From an uncultured bacterium (lineage in GTDB: Bacteria > Bacillota > Clostridia > Lachnospirales > Lachnospiraceae), in assembly GCA_947381965.1 (NCBI GenBank), contig CANCXX010000008.1, positions 52,699 to 116,698 on the forward strand: a DNA stretch of 64,000 nucleotides. Direction: 5' to 3'. Shown here piece after piece: positions 9,588-18,008 of the stretch (its first letter is position 1; each line of letters opens with the position of its first letter). Both the position numbers and the translations under genes were made by a program. The notes below the pieces were generated by a model. That model was not told the DNA's origin and made no database searches. It saw only the letters and a program-made list of their open reading frames with translations.

Positions 9588-11087
9588 TTATACATATTTG
9601 GCAGCAAGAGTCATAATTTCCTCCTGCGTTGTCTTTTTCGCATCCACCTCGCCTGCAAGCCGTCCGCCGGACATTACTAAAATCCTGTCGCAGACTCCCA
9701 AAAGCTCAGGCATCTCAGAAGATACCATAATTACCACTTTTCCCTTATTTACCAGATCAAGAATCAGCTGATAAATTTCATATTTGGCGCCTACGTCAAT
9801 TCCTCTTGTAGGTTCGTCCAGGAGCAGAACCTCCGGTTCCGTTAACAGCCATCTGCCCAGAATAACCTTCTGCTGATTTCCTCCGGAAAGAGAACGTATC
9901 TTTGTCTCCTGTGTAGGCGTTTTCGTGTGCATGGCGTCAATGGACCACTGCGTATCCTCTTTCATTGTCTTATCATTTAAATAAAGGTGATATTTCAGAT
10001 GTTTTTTCAAACTGGATATCACCGTATTTTCACGGATATTTAAAATACTGAAAATCCCGGTAGCCCTGCGCTCTTCTGTTAAAAGAGCAAAGCCGTTCTT
10101 AATGGATTCTCTGGAATTCCTGTTTCGGACTACCTTCCCATCCAGTTTAATGGTACCTGACTTTCTGGTTGCCACTCCGAAAATATTTTCCAGGCACTCG
10201 GTCCTGCCGCTGCCGTCAAGACCTGCAAGCCCAACTACCTCTCCTTTTCTCACCTTAAAAGAGACATCCTTAAGAAGAGAATACTGAGCTGTCAAATGCT
10301 CTACCTCAAGCGCCACTTCTCCCGGTTTATTGGTCTTAGGCGGGAACTGGTTGTTAAGCTCCCGGCCAACCATCAGCCGGATAATTTCTTCCATTGTCAG
10401 TTCTGCCGAGGGCTTTGTGGCCACATAGGTACCGTCTCTCATAACAGTTACTTCATCAGCAATCCTTAAAATTTCCGCCATTTTATGGGAAATATATATA
10501 ATGCCGCAGCCTCTGTCCCTTAGCATATTTATAATCTTAAACAAATGCTCTACCTCTTCCTCTGTCAGGGAAGAAGTGGGTTCATCAAATACAATTACTT
10601 TGGAGTGATAGGAAACAGCCTTTGCTATTTCCACCATCTGCCGCTGGGAGACAGGCATCGTACTCATAACCCGCTTAGGGTCAACATCAATTTCCAGTTC
10701 TTCAAACACTGCCTTTGTATCCTGGTAAATCTTCTTTTCATCTACCATAACCCCTGCAATTTTCGGATACCGTCCCAGCCAGATATTATCCATTACATTC
10801 CGTTTCAGTGCCTGATTCAATTCCTGGTGCACCATTGCCACACCATTTTCCAATGCTTCCTTTGAGCTTTTAAAGTTTACTTCCTTCCCCTCTAAGATAA
10901 TCTGCCCTCTATCCTTATTATAGATGCCAAACAGACACTTCATCAGGGTGGACTTTCCGGCTCCGTTCTCGCCCATCAGCGCGTGAACTGTGCCTCTTTT
11001 TACCGTCAGGGAAACATGATCCAGCGCCTTTACACCGGGAAATTCTTTACAGATGTCTGTCATTTGCAATAGAACATCATGCTCCAT
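9588..11087 (-). CDS. mglA: Sugar ABC transporter ATP-binding protein (two ATPase domains)
   Basis: 499 aa with two fused ABC domains, as in MglA/RbsA. Domain 1: Walker [13 protein letters not shown], signature-like [12 protein letters not shown], Walker [12 protein letters not shown]. Domain 2: the degenerate loop [14 protein letters not shown], signature [15 protein letters not shown] and Walker [13 protein letters not shown]. It energises sugar uptake at the inner face of the membrane. The start has a GGAGGGCGGAG RBS. Second gene of the transporter set; separated from mglB by a terminator-like hairpin. Confidence 0.94.
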   Translation of the reverse strand: MEHDVLLQMTDICKEFPGVKALDHVSLTVKRGTVHALMGENGAGKSTLMKCLFGIYNKDRGQIILEGKEVNFKSSKEALENGVAMVHQELNQALKRNVMDNIWLGRYPKIAGVMVDEKKIYQDTKAVFEELEIDVDPKRVMSTMPVSQRQMVEIAKAVSYHSKVIVFDEPTSSLTEEEVEHLFKIINMLRDRGCGIIYISHKMAEILRIADEVTVMRDGTYVATKPSAELTMEEIIRLMVGRELNNQFPPKTNKPGEVALEVEHLTAQYSLLKDVSFKVRKGEVVGLAGLDGSGRTECLENIFGVATRKSGTIKLDGKVVRNRNSRESIKNGFALLTEERRATGIFSILNIRENTVISSLKKHLKYHLYLNDKTMKEDTQWSIDAMHTKTPTQETKIRSLSGGNQQKVILGRWLLTEPEVLLLDEPTRGIDVGAKYEIYQLILDLVNKGKVVIMVSSEMPELLGVCDRILVMSGGRLAGEVDAKKTTQEEIMTLAAKYV

Positions 11088-11193
11088 ACTCCGCCCTCCA
11101 TCATTATTTTATTTTTTACATTCCCTGCTCTGCTGCGGAAAATTCATTCTCCGCCTCATGCACCAGAGATTTCTTACCGTCTCACATTCATTG

Positions 11194-11227
11194 AAAAAGG
11201 CGGCCGCTATATTCTAACAGCCGCCCT
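11194..11227 (-). terminator. Hairpin between mglB and mglA
   Basis: GC-rich stem GGGCGGCTG / CGGCCGCC followed by TTTTT on the minus strand. A partial terminator here would make binding protein more abundant than ATPase and permease, a common arrangement in binding-protein operons. Confidence 0.65.
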
Positions 11228-11265
11228 TAATTATTTAAGAGTTACAAAATTCATTTTGATGAAAA

Positions 11266-12498
11266 TCATTCTCCAGTATATGCCGCGTAAGGAATATAAA
11301 TCTTGTTTGCAACGTTAGGAGAGATATTATAGGAATCTGTTCCGTCCATCAGACCTTTTCCTGATGCTGCATTCTGTGCAAGGAAAGCAATCCCCTTTGC
11401 CATACCTTCTGCATCCTGCTTAATGGTACCTGTCATCTTGCCATCAGCAATCAGCTGTTTTGCAGCGTCAGTTGCGTCAACGCCAAATACAGGAATTGTT
11501 ACACAGTTGCCATCTCCAAGGTTGTAGCCCTTATCATTCAGTGCGGAAATTGCACCTTCAGCCATACCGTCATTGTTACAGATAATAAGCTCGATCATGT
11601 TGCCATTGCCTTCGTTGTACTGGGAAAGGTTGGTAGTCATGTAGTTATTAGCCGCTACTGCACTCCAGTTACCATCCTGGTCAACCTGATAGCAGTCAGA
11701 GTTTGAAGAATCAAAGTATTCAAGGGCAGGCTTTCCAGCTGCTTCAAGAACCTTGTTTGCATCTTCTACCGCATACTGTGTACGGTAAATAGCTTCCACG
11801 TTTCCAAGCTGTCCCATGAACATTGCATAGGAAATCTTGCCGTCGCCGTTTAAGTCTATTGTATCAAAGTTTTCCACCAGATAGTCACCAATCATCTGTC
11901 CCTGCATATGTCCTGCTTCAGGAGCATCGGTTCCTACAAATGCACACTTGTCATAGCTGCCAAGTACCTTTCCTTCATCTTCATCGCCTTCAACTGCACG
12001 GTTAAAGAAGATTACAGGAATTCCTGCTGCAGATGCCTTGTCAACGATTGTCTGGGAAGCATCAACGGAACCGGAAGTTACGATATTTACAATAAGAAGA
12101 TTTGCTCCTGTCTGGATGGCTGTGTCAATCTGCTCATTCTGTGTAGTCTGGTTACTGTTAGAGTCATAATCCTGATAGGTAACTCCCAGAGCGTCCAGTT
12201 CAGCATCAAGGGCTGTTCTTACAGATGCAATATAGGTATCTGAATAAGTGTAATAGAATACGGCTATGTTTGCCTCTGACAAATCTCCTGCTGCTTCCTG
12301 AGCTACGTCAGCTACCTTGTCAGCTTCCTGCTCAGCTTCATCCTTCTTTTCTGCTTCAGCGTCACCAGCTTCCGCTTCCTGTTTGTCTCCAGTTGCTGCA
12401 TCTGATGCTGCCGGCGTATCATCTTTGCCGCCGCAGCCAGTGATCAGCCCAACTGTCATTGCCGCACATAATAATGCAGCCAGAACTTTCTTTTTCAT
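11266..12498 (-). CDS. mglB: Galactose/glucose-type ABC substrate-binding lipoprotein
   Basis: 410 aa. Signal peptide with lipobox LITGC (Cys22). A long Ala/Glu/Asp-rich linker (about 30-70) leads to a periplasmic-binding (peripla_BP_4) fold: NIAVFYYTYSDTYIASVR, LIVNIVTSGSVDA, ICNNDGMAEGAISAL and VFGVDATDAAKQ. The long acidic linker tethers the receptor to the outer leaflet near MglC. Strong AAAGGAGGATTTATT RBS. Preceded by a 220-base control region. Confidence 0.93.
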   Translation of the reverse strand: MKKKVLAALLCAAMTVGLITGCGGKDDTPAASDAATGDKQEAEAGDAEAEKKDEAEQEADKVADVAQEAAGDLSEANIAVFYYTYSDTYIASVRTALDAELDALGVTYQDYDSNSNQTTQNEQIDTAIQTGANLLIVNIVTSGSVDASQTIVDKASAAGIPVIFFNRAVEGDEDEGKVLGSYDKCAFVGTDAPEAGHMQGQMIGDYLVENFDTIDLNGDGKISYAMFMGQLGNVEAIYRTQYAVEDANKVLEAAGKPALEYFDSSNSDCYQVDQDGNWSAVAANNYMTTNLSQYNEGNGNMIELIICNNDGMAEGAISALNDKGYNLGDGNCVTIPVFGVDATDAAKQLIADGKMTGTIKQDAEGMAKGIAFLAQNAASGKGLMDGTDSYNISPNVANKIYIPYAAYTGE

Positions 12499-12579
12499 TA
12501 ATAAATCCTCCTTTTAATAAAATGTTTCTGCATGTCCCAATGGATACTCCAAGGGGACGCACATTCACCTTACGATAGG

Positions 12580-12608
12580 AGTATAACATTATATTTTTTT
12601 ATTTCCTA
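12580..12608 (-). promoter_or_regulatory. Candidate mglB promoter with weak -35
   Basis: On the minus strand a good -10 (TATACT, 12580-12585) has only a poor -35 (TAGGAA, 12603-12608) at 17 bases. A weak -35 is what an activator-dependent promoter would show, and a tandem repeat lies just upstream. Confidence 0.4.
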
Positions 12609-12644
12609 TGCAAATAATTACGCAAAAGGTATAAATATTTACTC

Positions 12645-12682
12645 TAACTGCACAAAAATTCCACCATAATTGTACAAAAATT
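12645..12682 (-). promoter_or_regulatory. Tandem direct repeat upstream of mglB (candidate activator site)
   Basis: Two copies of TAACTGCACAAAAATT / TAATTGTACAAAAATT on the plus strand (12645-12660 and 12667-12682), 14 of 16 identical and spaced exactly 22 bases, two helical turns. That spacing fits an AraC/YesN-type response regulator, the usual partner of the YesM-like kinase encoded upstream. Confidence 0.45.
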
Positions 12683-12719
12683 ATTCACATTGTATAATTC
12701 CGGTCAACTGTCTTACTCT

Positions 12720-13739
12720 CTAATCAAACGCAAAGAGAATCCTCTGGCACTCTTCGCTGAACATATTTTCTCTGGTCACCACTGTAGTTGTCGTATCTAT
12801 TACTGTCTGCTCCATCTGTCCGCCGTTAAGCAGGCGGTAGGCGCACTCTATTCCCAAATATCCCATGGCATAGGGGTTTTGCACAATCAGCGCATCCACT
12901 TCCCCAGTTTCCAGCATCCCCACAGAAACCACATTGCTGTCAAAAGCAACCACTTTCGTTTCATCTGCCAGTCCAAGCTCCTTAATGGCATATCCCACTC
13001 CCAGGCTGGTCCATTCATTAAATGTAACAATTACATTAATCTGGGGATGCCGGGCAAGCATAAGCCTGGTTGCTTCCTTTGCACTTTCTACATTAGAATT
13101 AACATTGACGGCGTCAACAATTGTTACTCTGTCATCTTCCGCCACTGAGTCCCGGAACCCCTCCTCCCGCTGCTGGCCATTGGCAGAAATTTCATCAAAG
13201 TTTACAATTCCCACACAGACAGCCTGATCCCTGGTATCCAGAACACTCTCTCCCACCATGCGCCCTGCCTGGTAATTGTCTGTGCTGATCCGGCAGCTTA
13301 CTTTATCACTGTCAACATCACTGTCTATTACTACTACTTTTACTCCTGCCTGTACTGCCTGCTCCACTGCCTTTGCATTCACATGAAAATCAACTGCTGA
13401 AAGTACAATTACCTCCGCCCCTCGCGCCACTGCCCCTTCTATCATCCGGTTCTGGGCTTCACAATCCTCTTCGTCCTCCGGTCCTTCTACCGTAATATCA
13501 AGGTTATATTCTGTCTTCGCTGCATTTGCCCCTGCAAAAACACTTTTCCAGTAAGCGGAAGTGGTTGACTTGACGATCACTGCCACATAATGCTTCCGGT
13601 TTTCTGTTCCTTCTTTTGTCCCTTTACTGCAAAAAAGCCGCGACTCACTGCTAAGCTCCCAGATAACCAGGAGCATCAGCCCGGCTAAGAGCCCCATTCC
13701 AAGCAGCGGAAGCCATATTGGTCTGTTATTTGTCTTCAT
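12720..13739 (-). CDS. Membrane-anchored sugar-binding protein (sensor partner)
   Basis: 339 aa from the ATG at 13739, which has the RBS GGGGTAG; an earlier GTG/ATG at 13754 is less likely. One N-terminal membrane anchor (about 12-30) precedes a LacI/periplasmic-binding fold: HYVAVIVKSTTSAYWKSV, EVIVLSAVDFHVNAKAVEQA, NVIVTFNEWTSLGVGYAI and TKVVAFDSN. It sits between the sensor kinase and mglB. In related operons such proteins bind the sugar outside the cell and signal to the kinase; that role is inferred from position. Confidence 0.85.
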   Translation of the reverse strand: MKTNNRPIWLPLLGMGLLAGLMLLVIWELSSESRLFCSKGTKEGTENRKHYVAVIVKSTTSAYWKSVFAGANAAKTEYNLDITVEGPEDEEDCEAQNRMIEGAVARGAEVIVLSAVDFHVNAKAVEQAVQAGVKVVVIDSDVDSDKVSCRISTDNYQAGRMVGESVLDTRDQAVCVGIVNFDEISANGQQREEGFRDSVAEDDRVTIVDAVNVNSNVESAKEATRLMLARHPQINVIVTFNEWTSLGVGYAIKELGLADETKVVAFDSNVVSVGMLETGEVDALIVQNPYAMGYLGIECAYRLLNGGQMEQTVIDTTTTVVTRENMFSEECQRILFAFD

Positions 13740-13754
13740 ATTTCTACCCCGCAT

Positions 13755-13769
13755 GCCGCTTCGAGCGGC
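13755..13769 (-). repeat. Short palindrome placed just before a ribosome-binding site (copy 2)
   Basis: GCCGCT-TCG-AGCGGC hairpin, followed on the coding strand by CATGCGGGGTAGAAAT and the ATG at 13739. Same layout as the palindromes at 2966 and 15593. Confidence 0.5.
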
Positions 13770-13840
13770 GCAAACATTGCATGAAGAATGTCCGTCAGGG
13801 CATTCTTCCTAGTGTGAAGTTTTAATTGTTTTTTCCTGCT

Positions 13841-15577
13841 TTATACCCCTGCCTGAATTTCTTCCTGTATTCCGGGAATCCGGATTTCCACTCTGGTTCC
13901 CACATCCAGCTCGCTTTCTATATGCAGACCGTATTTTTCTCCAAAATAAATCCGTATTCTATCGTTGACATTTTTAATGCCAATGCCTGTCCGGTCACTG
14001 GACTCCCTGTGGAGAATTTCCCTGCACCGCTCTTCTTCCATTCCCACACCATTATCCTCCACATACATAAGGATATCCTCCCCCTGCTTTTTGACTCCTA
14101 TATGGATTACCCCCTCATCACACATATCCAGTCCATGATTAATGGCATTCTCAATAATCGGCTGTAAGGTGATCTTATTGCAAAAATAACCAAGACACTC
14201 CTGCTCTATTTCAAATTGATAAGTAAACTTGTTTTTATAACGGTATTTTTGGATTTTCAAATAACTCTCTGCATGCTGGCATTCTTTTTCTATGGTAATC
14301 AGCTCATGCCCCCGGCTGATACTTATTCGAAACAGCCGTGCCAGGGCATTTACCATAATGATAGCTTCTTTGGTGCGTCCTTCCTCACACATCCAGGCTA
14401 TAGAATCTAAAGTATTATATAAAAAATGAGGGTTTATCTGTGCCTGCAGCGCATTCAGTTCGGTCTTGCGCAAGGTAATCTCTTCCCTGCGCACCTGTTC
14501 CATCAGCCCTTGTATCTGTACCACCATATGGCCAAAAGAGTCTGATAAAGCTGTAATCTCTCTTGTGCCGTTTACTCTGCAGAACTCAAAGTTTTCTGCA
14601 TCCATTTCAAACTGCTGCATGGCTCCCATAAGCTTATTGATAGGGCTAGATACCATTTTAGAAGAAATAATTCCCACCAAAAGGGTGGCCAGTATCATAA
14701 AAATAAATACAAATCCAATTATCTTCGCCATTTCATCCAGCTTATTAGTAATCATTTCATCCACATAACTGACCCCAACAATTTTCCAGTCGTTATTATC
14801 CAGAGAGTGGATGGTATAAATCACTTCCCCCTGCAGGAAAGAACCATCCCCTCTGCCCACAAGCAGTTCCTGGTTTTCATTTTTCAGTCCTGCATGAATA
14901 AGCTGCTGCTGGGGATGATAGACAAGGGCCCCCTTTTCATCCATTATAAAACAATAGCCATGCTGCCCGATCCCCACATTATCCACATAACCTGCAATGT
15001 TGGAAAACCGGATATCCATACAGATCAAAACCTCTTTTCCTTCATGGTTTTGCATCCGCTGGGCAATCGTTACCACCCATGGGTAATCGTTTTCAATCAA
15101 AGACTCTACATGGGGGCTGGAAATATAAACGTTCTCTTCTCCCGCCGGAATTTCCATATAAGACAGGTTTTTTAAAATTTTTTCTTTTAACTTATTACCT
15201 CCCTGCCAGCAGCTGGTGAGATTTCCATCATTGTCATATTCCGTTATAAGCACCACATCTTTTCTGATTGCAATCAGATTTGTCATGAAATCGTTTTTTC
15301 CACTCTCTTCCTTTCTCATGTTAGTACGTATCATTCCCATGATTTCTTCAATATCTTTGGTGTAGTTTTCCAAAGTACTAAGCACCTGCCTGACTGCCTG
15401 TTCGCTGCTGGTAACTGCATTATCCTCCACAGAAGCCTGGTAAATTCGCAGATATGCCGTAATGCCCACACAGCAGGCTAAAAGTACAACAGTCACAACT
15501 ACCACTGTCATTATAACAGAAAGGGAAAGTTTTTGAATGCCCCTTTGGGGCTGTGTATTTGTTTTGGTTTCGTTCAT
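13841..15577 (-). CDS. YesM-like sensor histidine kinase
   Basis: 578 aa from the ATG at 15577 (RBS GGAGGTATTAAC); an upstream start at 15697 lies inside the promoter. Layout: membrane segment (about 20-45), extracellular Cache-type domain (about 50-270), second membrane segment (about 285-305), HAMP, then a His_kinase/HATPase pair with NPHFLYNTLDSIAWM (phospho-acceptor His) and ENAINHGLD (N box), G1 box VEDNGVGM. It would sense sugar with the binding protein downstream and phosphorylate an AraC-type regulator. No response regulator gene is present in this window, which is unusual for this family. Confidence 0.92.
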   Translation of the reverse strand: MNETKTNTQPQRGIQKLSLSVIMTVVVVTVVLLACCVGITAYLRIYQASVEDNAVTSSEQAVRQVLSTLENYTKDIEEIMGMIRTNMRKEESGKNDFMTNLIAIRKDVVLITEYDNDGNLTSCWQGGNKLKEKILKNLSYMEIPAGEENVYISSPHVESLIENDYPWVVTIAQRMQNHEGKEVLICMDIRFSNIAGYVDNVGIGQHGYCFIMDEKGALVYHPQQQLIHAGLKNENQELLVGRGDGSFLQGEVIYTIHSLDNNDWKIVGVSYVDEMITNKLDEMAKIIGFVFIFMILATLLVGIISSKMVSSPINKLMGAMQQFEMDAENFEFCRVNGTREITALSDSFGHMVVQIQGLMEQVRREEITLRKTELNALQAQINPHFLYNTLDSIAWMCEEGRTKEAIIMVNALARLFRISISRGHELITIEKECQHAESYLKIQKYRYKNKFTYQFEIEQECLGYFCNKITLQPIIENAINHGLDMCDEGVIHIGVKKQGEDILMYVEDNGVGMEEERCREILHRESSDRTGIGIKNVNDRIRIYFGEKYGLHIESELDVGTRVEIRIPGIQEEIQAGV

Positions 15578-15592
15578 GTTAATACCTCCGCA

Positions 15593-15615
15593 TACCGCAA
15601 GCTGCACCTGCGGTA
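15593..15615 (-). repeat. Short palindrome placed just before a ribosome-binding site (copy 3)
   Basis: TACCGCA / TGCGGTA stem with a 9-base loop, followed on the coding strand by TGCGGAGGTATTAAC and the kinase ATG. Confidence 0.5.
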
Positions 15616-15668
15616 CTGTACCAGTAGAAAGATTGGATGTCCTCTGAAAACCGGATGGTTCTTTGTTT

Positions 15669-15697
15669 GTTTTAGCACTCACAGTACATACTGTCAA
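15669..15697 (-). promoter_or_regulatory. Candidate promoter of the sensor-kinase operon
   Basis: On the minus strand a consensus -35 TTGACA (15692-15697) is followed after 17 bases by TAAAAC (15669-15674), a weak -10. It lies about 90 bases upstream of the kinase start. Confidence 0.45.
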
Positions 15698-15733
15698 CGC
15701 TTTTTGCTGCCCGGTGATTAAATTGCATGTGGG

Positions 15734-15886
15734 AAAAATAAAAAGCCATTACATAATTTTCTTGGTTCTTTCTGAACTTTGGGTATCCACATATTCTTTG
15801 GATTTGTTATAAGCCAAACGAGAATAACGAATTTACCCAAACATCAGAAAGAACCATTTTCTTCATGTAACAGCCCTTTTATTTTT
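15734..15886. terminator. Bidirectional terminator hairpin split by a MITE
   Basis: With the 92-bp element and one 8-bp duplication removed, the flanks join into a classic two-way terminator downstream of the STAS gene: on the minus strand AAAATAAAAGGGC, stem GCTGTTACAT / ATGTAATGGC, then TTTTTATTTTT. The element entered the loop. Confidence 0.7.
15764..15855. mobile_element. 92-bp MITE, copy A
   Basis: Terminal inverted repeats GGTTCTTTCTGA / TCAGAAAGAACC (12 bp). The inside folds further: TTTGGGTA/TACCCAAA, and ATTCTTTGG/CCAA-ACG-AGAAT around a small central loop, so the whole element is one long imperfect hairpin. It is flanked by a perfect 8-bp direct repeat ATTTTCTT (15756-15763 and 15856-15863). 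A copy with essentially the same sequence in inverse orientation lies at 53750-53841. It encodes nothing. The 8-bp duplication and GGTTCTTTC ends would fit mobilisation by an ISL3- or IS256-type transposase. Confidence 0.9.
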
Positions 15887-15903
15887 GTTAAATGCTTCCA
15901 ATA

Positions 15904-16203
15904 TTATTCAATTTTTAAAATGCCGGTTAAGCCTGATACTACAAAATACTTTAAAACCTCTTCATTTACATTCTGAATCACCATTTTTTTACCCTTTCTG
16001 TTCACTTTCTTACGTATATCTAACAGAATGTACACTCCCTCTGACGATATATACTCCAGCTTTTCAAAATTAAGCGCAAGTTTTCTGAAATTATTAATCG
16101 ACTTTTGGATTTCTGCCTCAAACAAAGATGCTGCTTTTCTATCCAGCCGTCCCACAAGCGCAACTTCCAGGGTAGTTTCATTTGCTGTCGTGTTTATATC
16201 CAT
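15904..16203 (-). CDS. STAS-domain protein (anti-sigma-factor antagonist type)
   Basis: 99 aa, a single STAS domain like SpoIIAA/RsbV: beta-strand LEVALVGRLDRKAASLFE, then LNFEKLEYISSEGVYILLDI, in which a Ser of YISSEG takes the position of the conserved phospho-serine. These proteins bind and sequester anti-sigma kinases when unphosphorylated. No anti-sigma kinase or sigma gene is adjacent, so its partner must be elsewhere. Its downstream terminator is interrupted by MITE copy A. Confidence 0.87.
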   Translation of the reverse strand: MDINTTANETTLEVALVGRLDRKAASLFEAEIQKSINNFRKLALNFEKLEYISSEGVYILLDIRKKVNRKGKKMVIQNVNEEVLKYFVVSGLTGILKIE

Positions 16204-16363
16204 ACTCCTGCCCCATTTCCTTGTAGCTGCTTCATTCGATGGTTTCTATAGTCCTGACAACTGTATTCTTTTATTTAACAGCATATCAGATACTCTCTTC
16301 AACCCCTTTGGAATGATTCGCACTTTTGAAGGTATGTTTTACATGAGGCGGAAAGGGATTTTT

Positions 16364-16747
16364 TTACTCCCAGCTCTCAAGAAGTTCAACAATTCCGAGC
16401 TGTGTCATCAAAAATGCCACCTGTTTTCCTCCAAACAATTTTGCCGCTTTGGGCTCTGATATCATTTTAGCCCCTAAATCCTCAAGCTCTTTTATTTTTC
16501 TTCCTATATCCCTGGTACTATAACAAACATGGTATAAAAATTGATGTCTTTTTACCAATTTGTCAACTATTTCCCCTTTTACCAGTTCCATCTTCGTTCC
16601 ATCCTTTAATGTCATCATACAAAGAGTCGCTTTTTGCAGTTCATCATACACCTCTTCTGACACGCTTGTTACATCATATATTTTATTTAGATACAGTTTC
16701 ATTTGTGCAATATCTGCGCATGCTATCCCTATATGATGAAATTCCAT
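16364..16747 (-). CDS. VOC-family (glyoxalase/epimerase-like) protein
   Basis: 127 aa, two beta-alpha-beta-beta-beta units as in methylmalonyl-CoA epimerases: HHIGIACADIAQMKLYL at the start and HQFLYHVCYSTRDIGRKIKEL in the middle, with GIVELLE at the end. The metal-ligand positions (H4, E55-like, H-C-Y region, E near the C-terminus) are roughly in place. It is the last gene of the cluster, next to the methyltransferase, carrier protein and FkbH. In FkbH-containing clusters such proteins probably act on the carrier-bound or CoA-bound C3 unit. RBS AAAGGAAAC. Confidence 0.8.
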   Translation of the reverse strand: MEFHHIGIACADIAQMKLYLNKIYDVTSVSEEVYDELQKATLCMMTLKDGTKMELVKGEIVDKLVKRHQFLYHVCYSTRDIGRKIKELEDLGAKMISEPKAAKLFGGKQVAFLMTQLGIVELLESWE

Positions 16748-16799
16748 TTTTCTGTTTCCTTTCGTTATCCATATTTTTCATCACCATATTCTTTATTTT

Positions 16800-17690
16800 T
16801 CAAACACGTTCTAATATCATAGCTATATTTATGGTCTGCTTCTTTTTTATTTGCTTTTCCAAAGGAACATCTCCCTCTGTTGTACATAAATAATCCAAAA
16901 CCACAAATCCTGCATCTTTTGCCAAATCCAACACCTGTTCTATACTGCTGAATAAAAAAATATGATCCACCGCAGGCGCATTAATTACTGTAGTTATAAA
17001 TGCCTTTCCTTTTTTTTGTAAAAGGTCAAATATTTTTTCAAGCATTCGCCCAGGCTGCTCCACATGCTCTAAAACCTCTCCCATAACAATACAGTCAAAC
17101 TTATCATCCGGATCAAACTGGAAAAAATCTTGTTGTATTACTTCACATTTATCTGCAAAGTTTCTGTATCTTAGATATCTATTACTGCCTTCAACTGACG
17201 TTTTACTAATATCACAGGCATGATACTCCCTAAAATCACAATGCAACAATGCCCTTACCAGATACTGGCCAAACCCAGGCCCAATTTCCAGATAGCGCTT
17301 TCCTGCAAATCTTTTACTATTCTCAGTAAAGTACCGCAGCATCTTTATATGGCTTATCCATATATAATCCGAAATAGATAAACCCATCATATATTTTTCC
17401 ATATATTCCTGATTGGAATAAACCATCTTATTTGCTTCCTCAAAGGTTGAATTTCTGTACTTTCCATGTTTTAGGAAAAAATAGGTTTCTTCCGCTACCA
17501 TATTGATAATAAATAAATATGTATCAATTATAAAATCCATATTGTAATGCAGTTCATCCATAAAGTAATGCAGAAGAATATTCAATTCCTCTTTTTCAGA
17601 CTCCTCTGCCTTCCAATTTTCAAGATATTTTTTTTGGAACATGTTGTTTTCTGATACTTTGGCAATAAAAGTTTTTACTAAATCTGTCAT
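16800..17690 (-). CDS. Class I SAM-dependent methyltransferase
   Basis: 296 aa. An N-terminal helical part (about 1-120) is followed by a Rossmann methyltransferase: motif I YLEIGPGFGQYLVRAL, motif II-like YHACDISKTSVEGSNRYL, and post-motifs DKFDCIVMGEVLEHVEQP and GKAFITTVINAPAVDHIF. The acceptor may be O, N or C; in this context a carrier-protein-bound intermediate or the glyceryl unit is likely. Same strand as and 71 bases after the carrier-protein gene. Confidence 0.85.
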   Translation of the reverse strand: MTDLVKTFIAKVSENNMFQKKYLENWKAEESEKEELNILLHYFMDELHYNMDFIIDTYLFIINMVAEETYFFLKHGKYRNSTFEEANKMVYSNQEYMEKYMMGLSISDYIWISHIKMLRYFTENSKRFAGKRYLEIGPGFGQYLVRALLHCDFREYHACDISKTSVEGSNRYLRYRNFADKCEVIQQDFFQFDPDDKFDCIVMGEVLEHVEQPGRMLEKIFDLLQKKGKAFITTVINAPAVDHIFLFSSIEQVLDLAKDAGFVVLDYLCTTEGDVPLEKQIKKKQTINIAMILERV

Positions 17691-17761
17691 ACTTCCCCGC
17701 GTTTTGTAATTTATTTTTCATTTAAAATTTATGTAATTCAATACAATTTCTGTAACGCTCA

Positions 17762-17995
17762 TTATTTCATTTTATCCTTAATCATTATAATAAATTCTCC
17801 AACGTTTTTGACTTTCATAACTTCCTCAATTGTAAATTTAATATTGAATTCCTGCTCAATGCCTACAATCAGGTTCACATGCATAAGTGAGTCCCAATCT
17901 TCTATGTCATCTGCTGTCATTGCATCGAACAGTTCAATACTTTCATCGTCAAAGATGTCCCTGAATACTTTCTGTAATTTCTCTCTGATTTCCAT
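17762..17995 (-). CDS. Acyl carrier protein (FkbH-associated)
   Basis: 77 aa from the ATG at 17995 (MEIREKLQKVFRDIF), which has GGATGAAG upstream; longer versions overlap the FkbH gene. A four-helix carrier fold with the phosphopantetheine serine in DWDSLMHVNLIVGIEQEF. It overlaps the 3' end of the FkbH gene region by a few bases, so the two are probably translated together. By family knowledge, FkbH loads a glyceryl group from 1,3-bisphosphoglycerate onto exactly such a stand-alone carrier. Confidence 0.88.
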   Translation of the reverse strand: MEIREKLQKVFRDIFDDESIELFDAMTADDIEDWDSLMHVNLIVGIEQEFNIKFTIEEVMKVKNVGEFIIMIKDKMK

Positions 17996-18008
17996 ACACT
18001 TCATCCTT

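Noticed and set aside
15671-15690. CIRCE-type heat-shock operator in the sensor-kinase promoter (TTAGCACTC)
   Set aside because: Only one half-site is present; the second arm (GAGTGCTAA at the right spacing) is missing.
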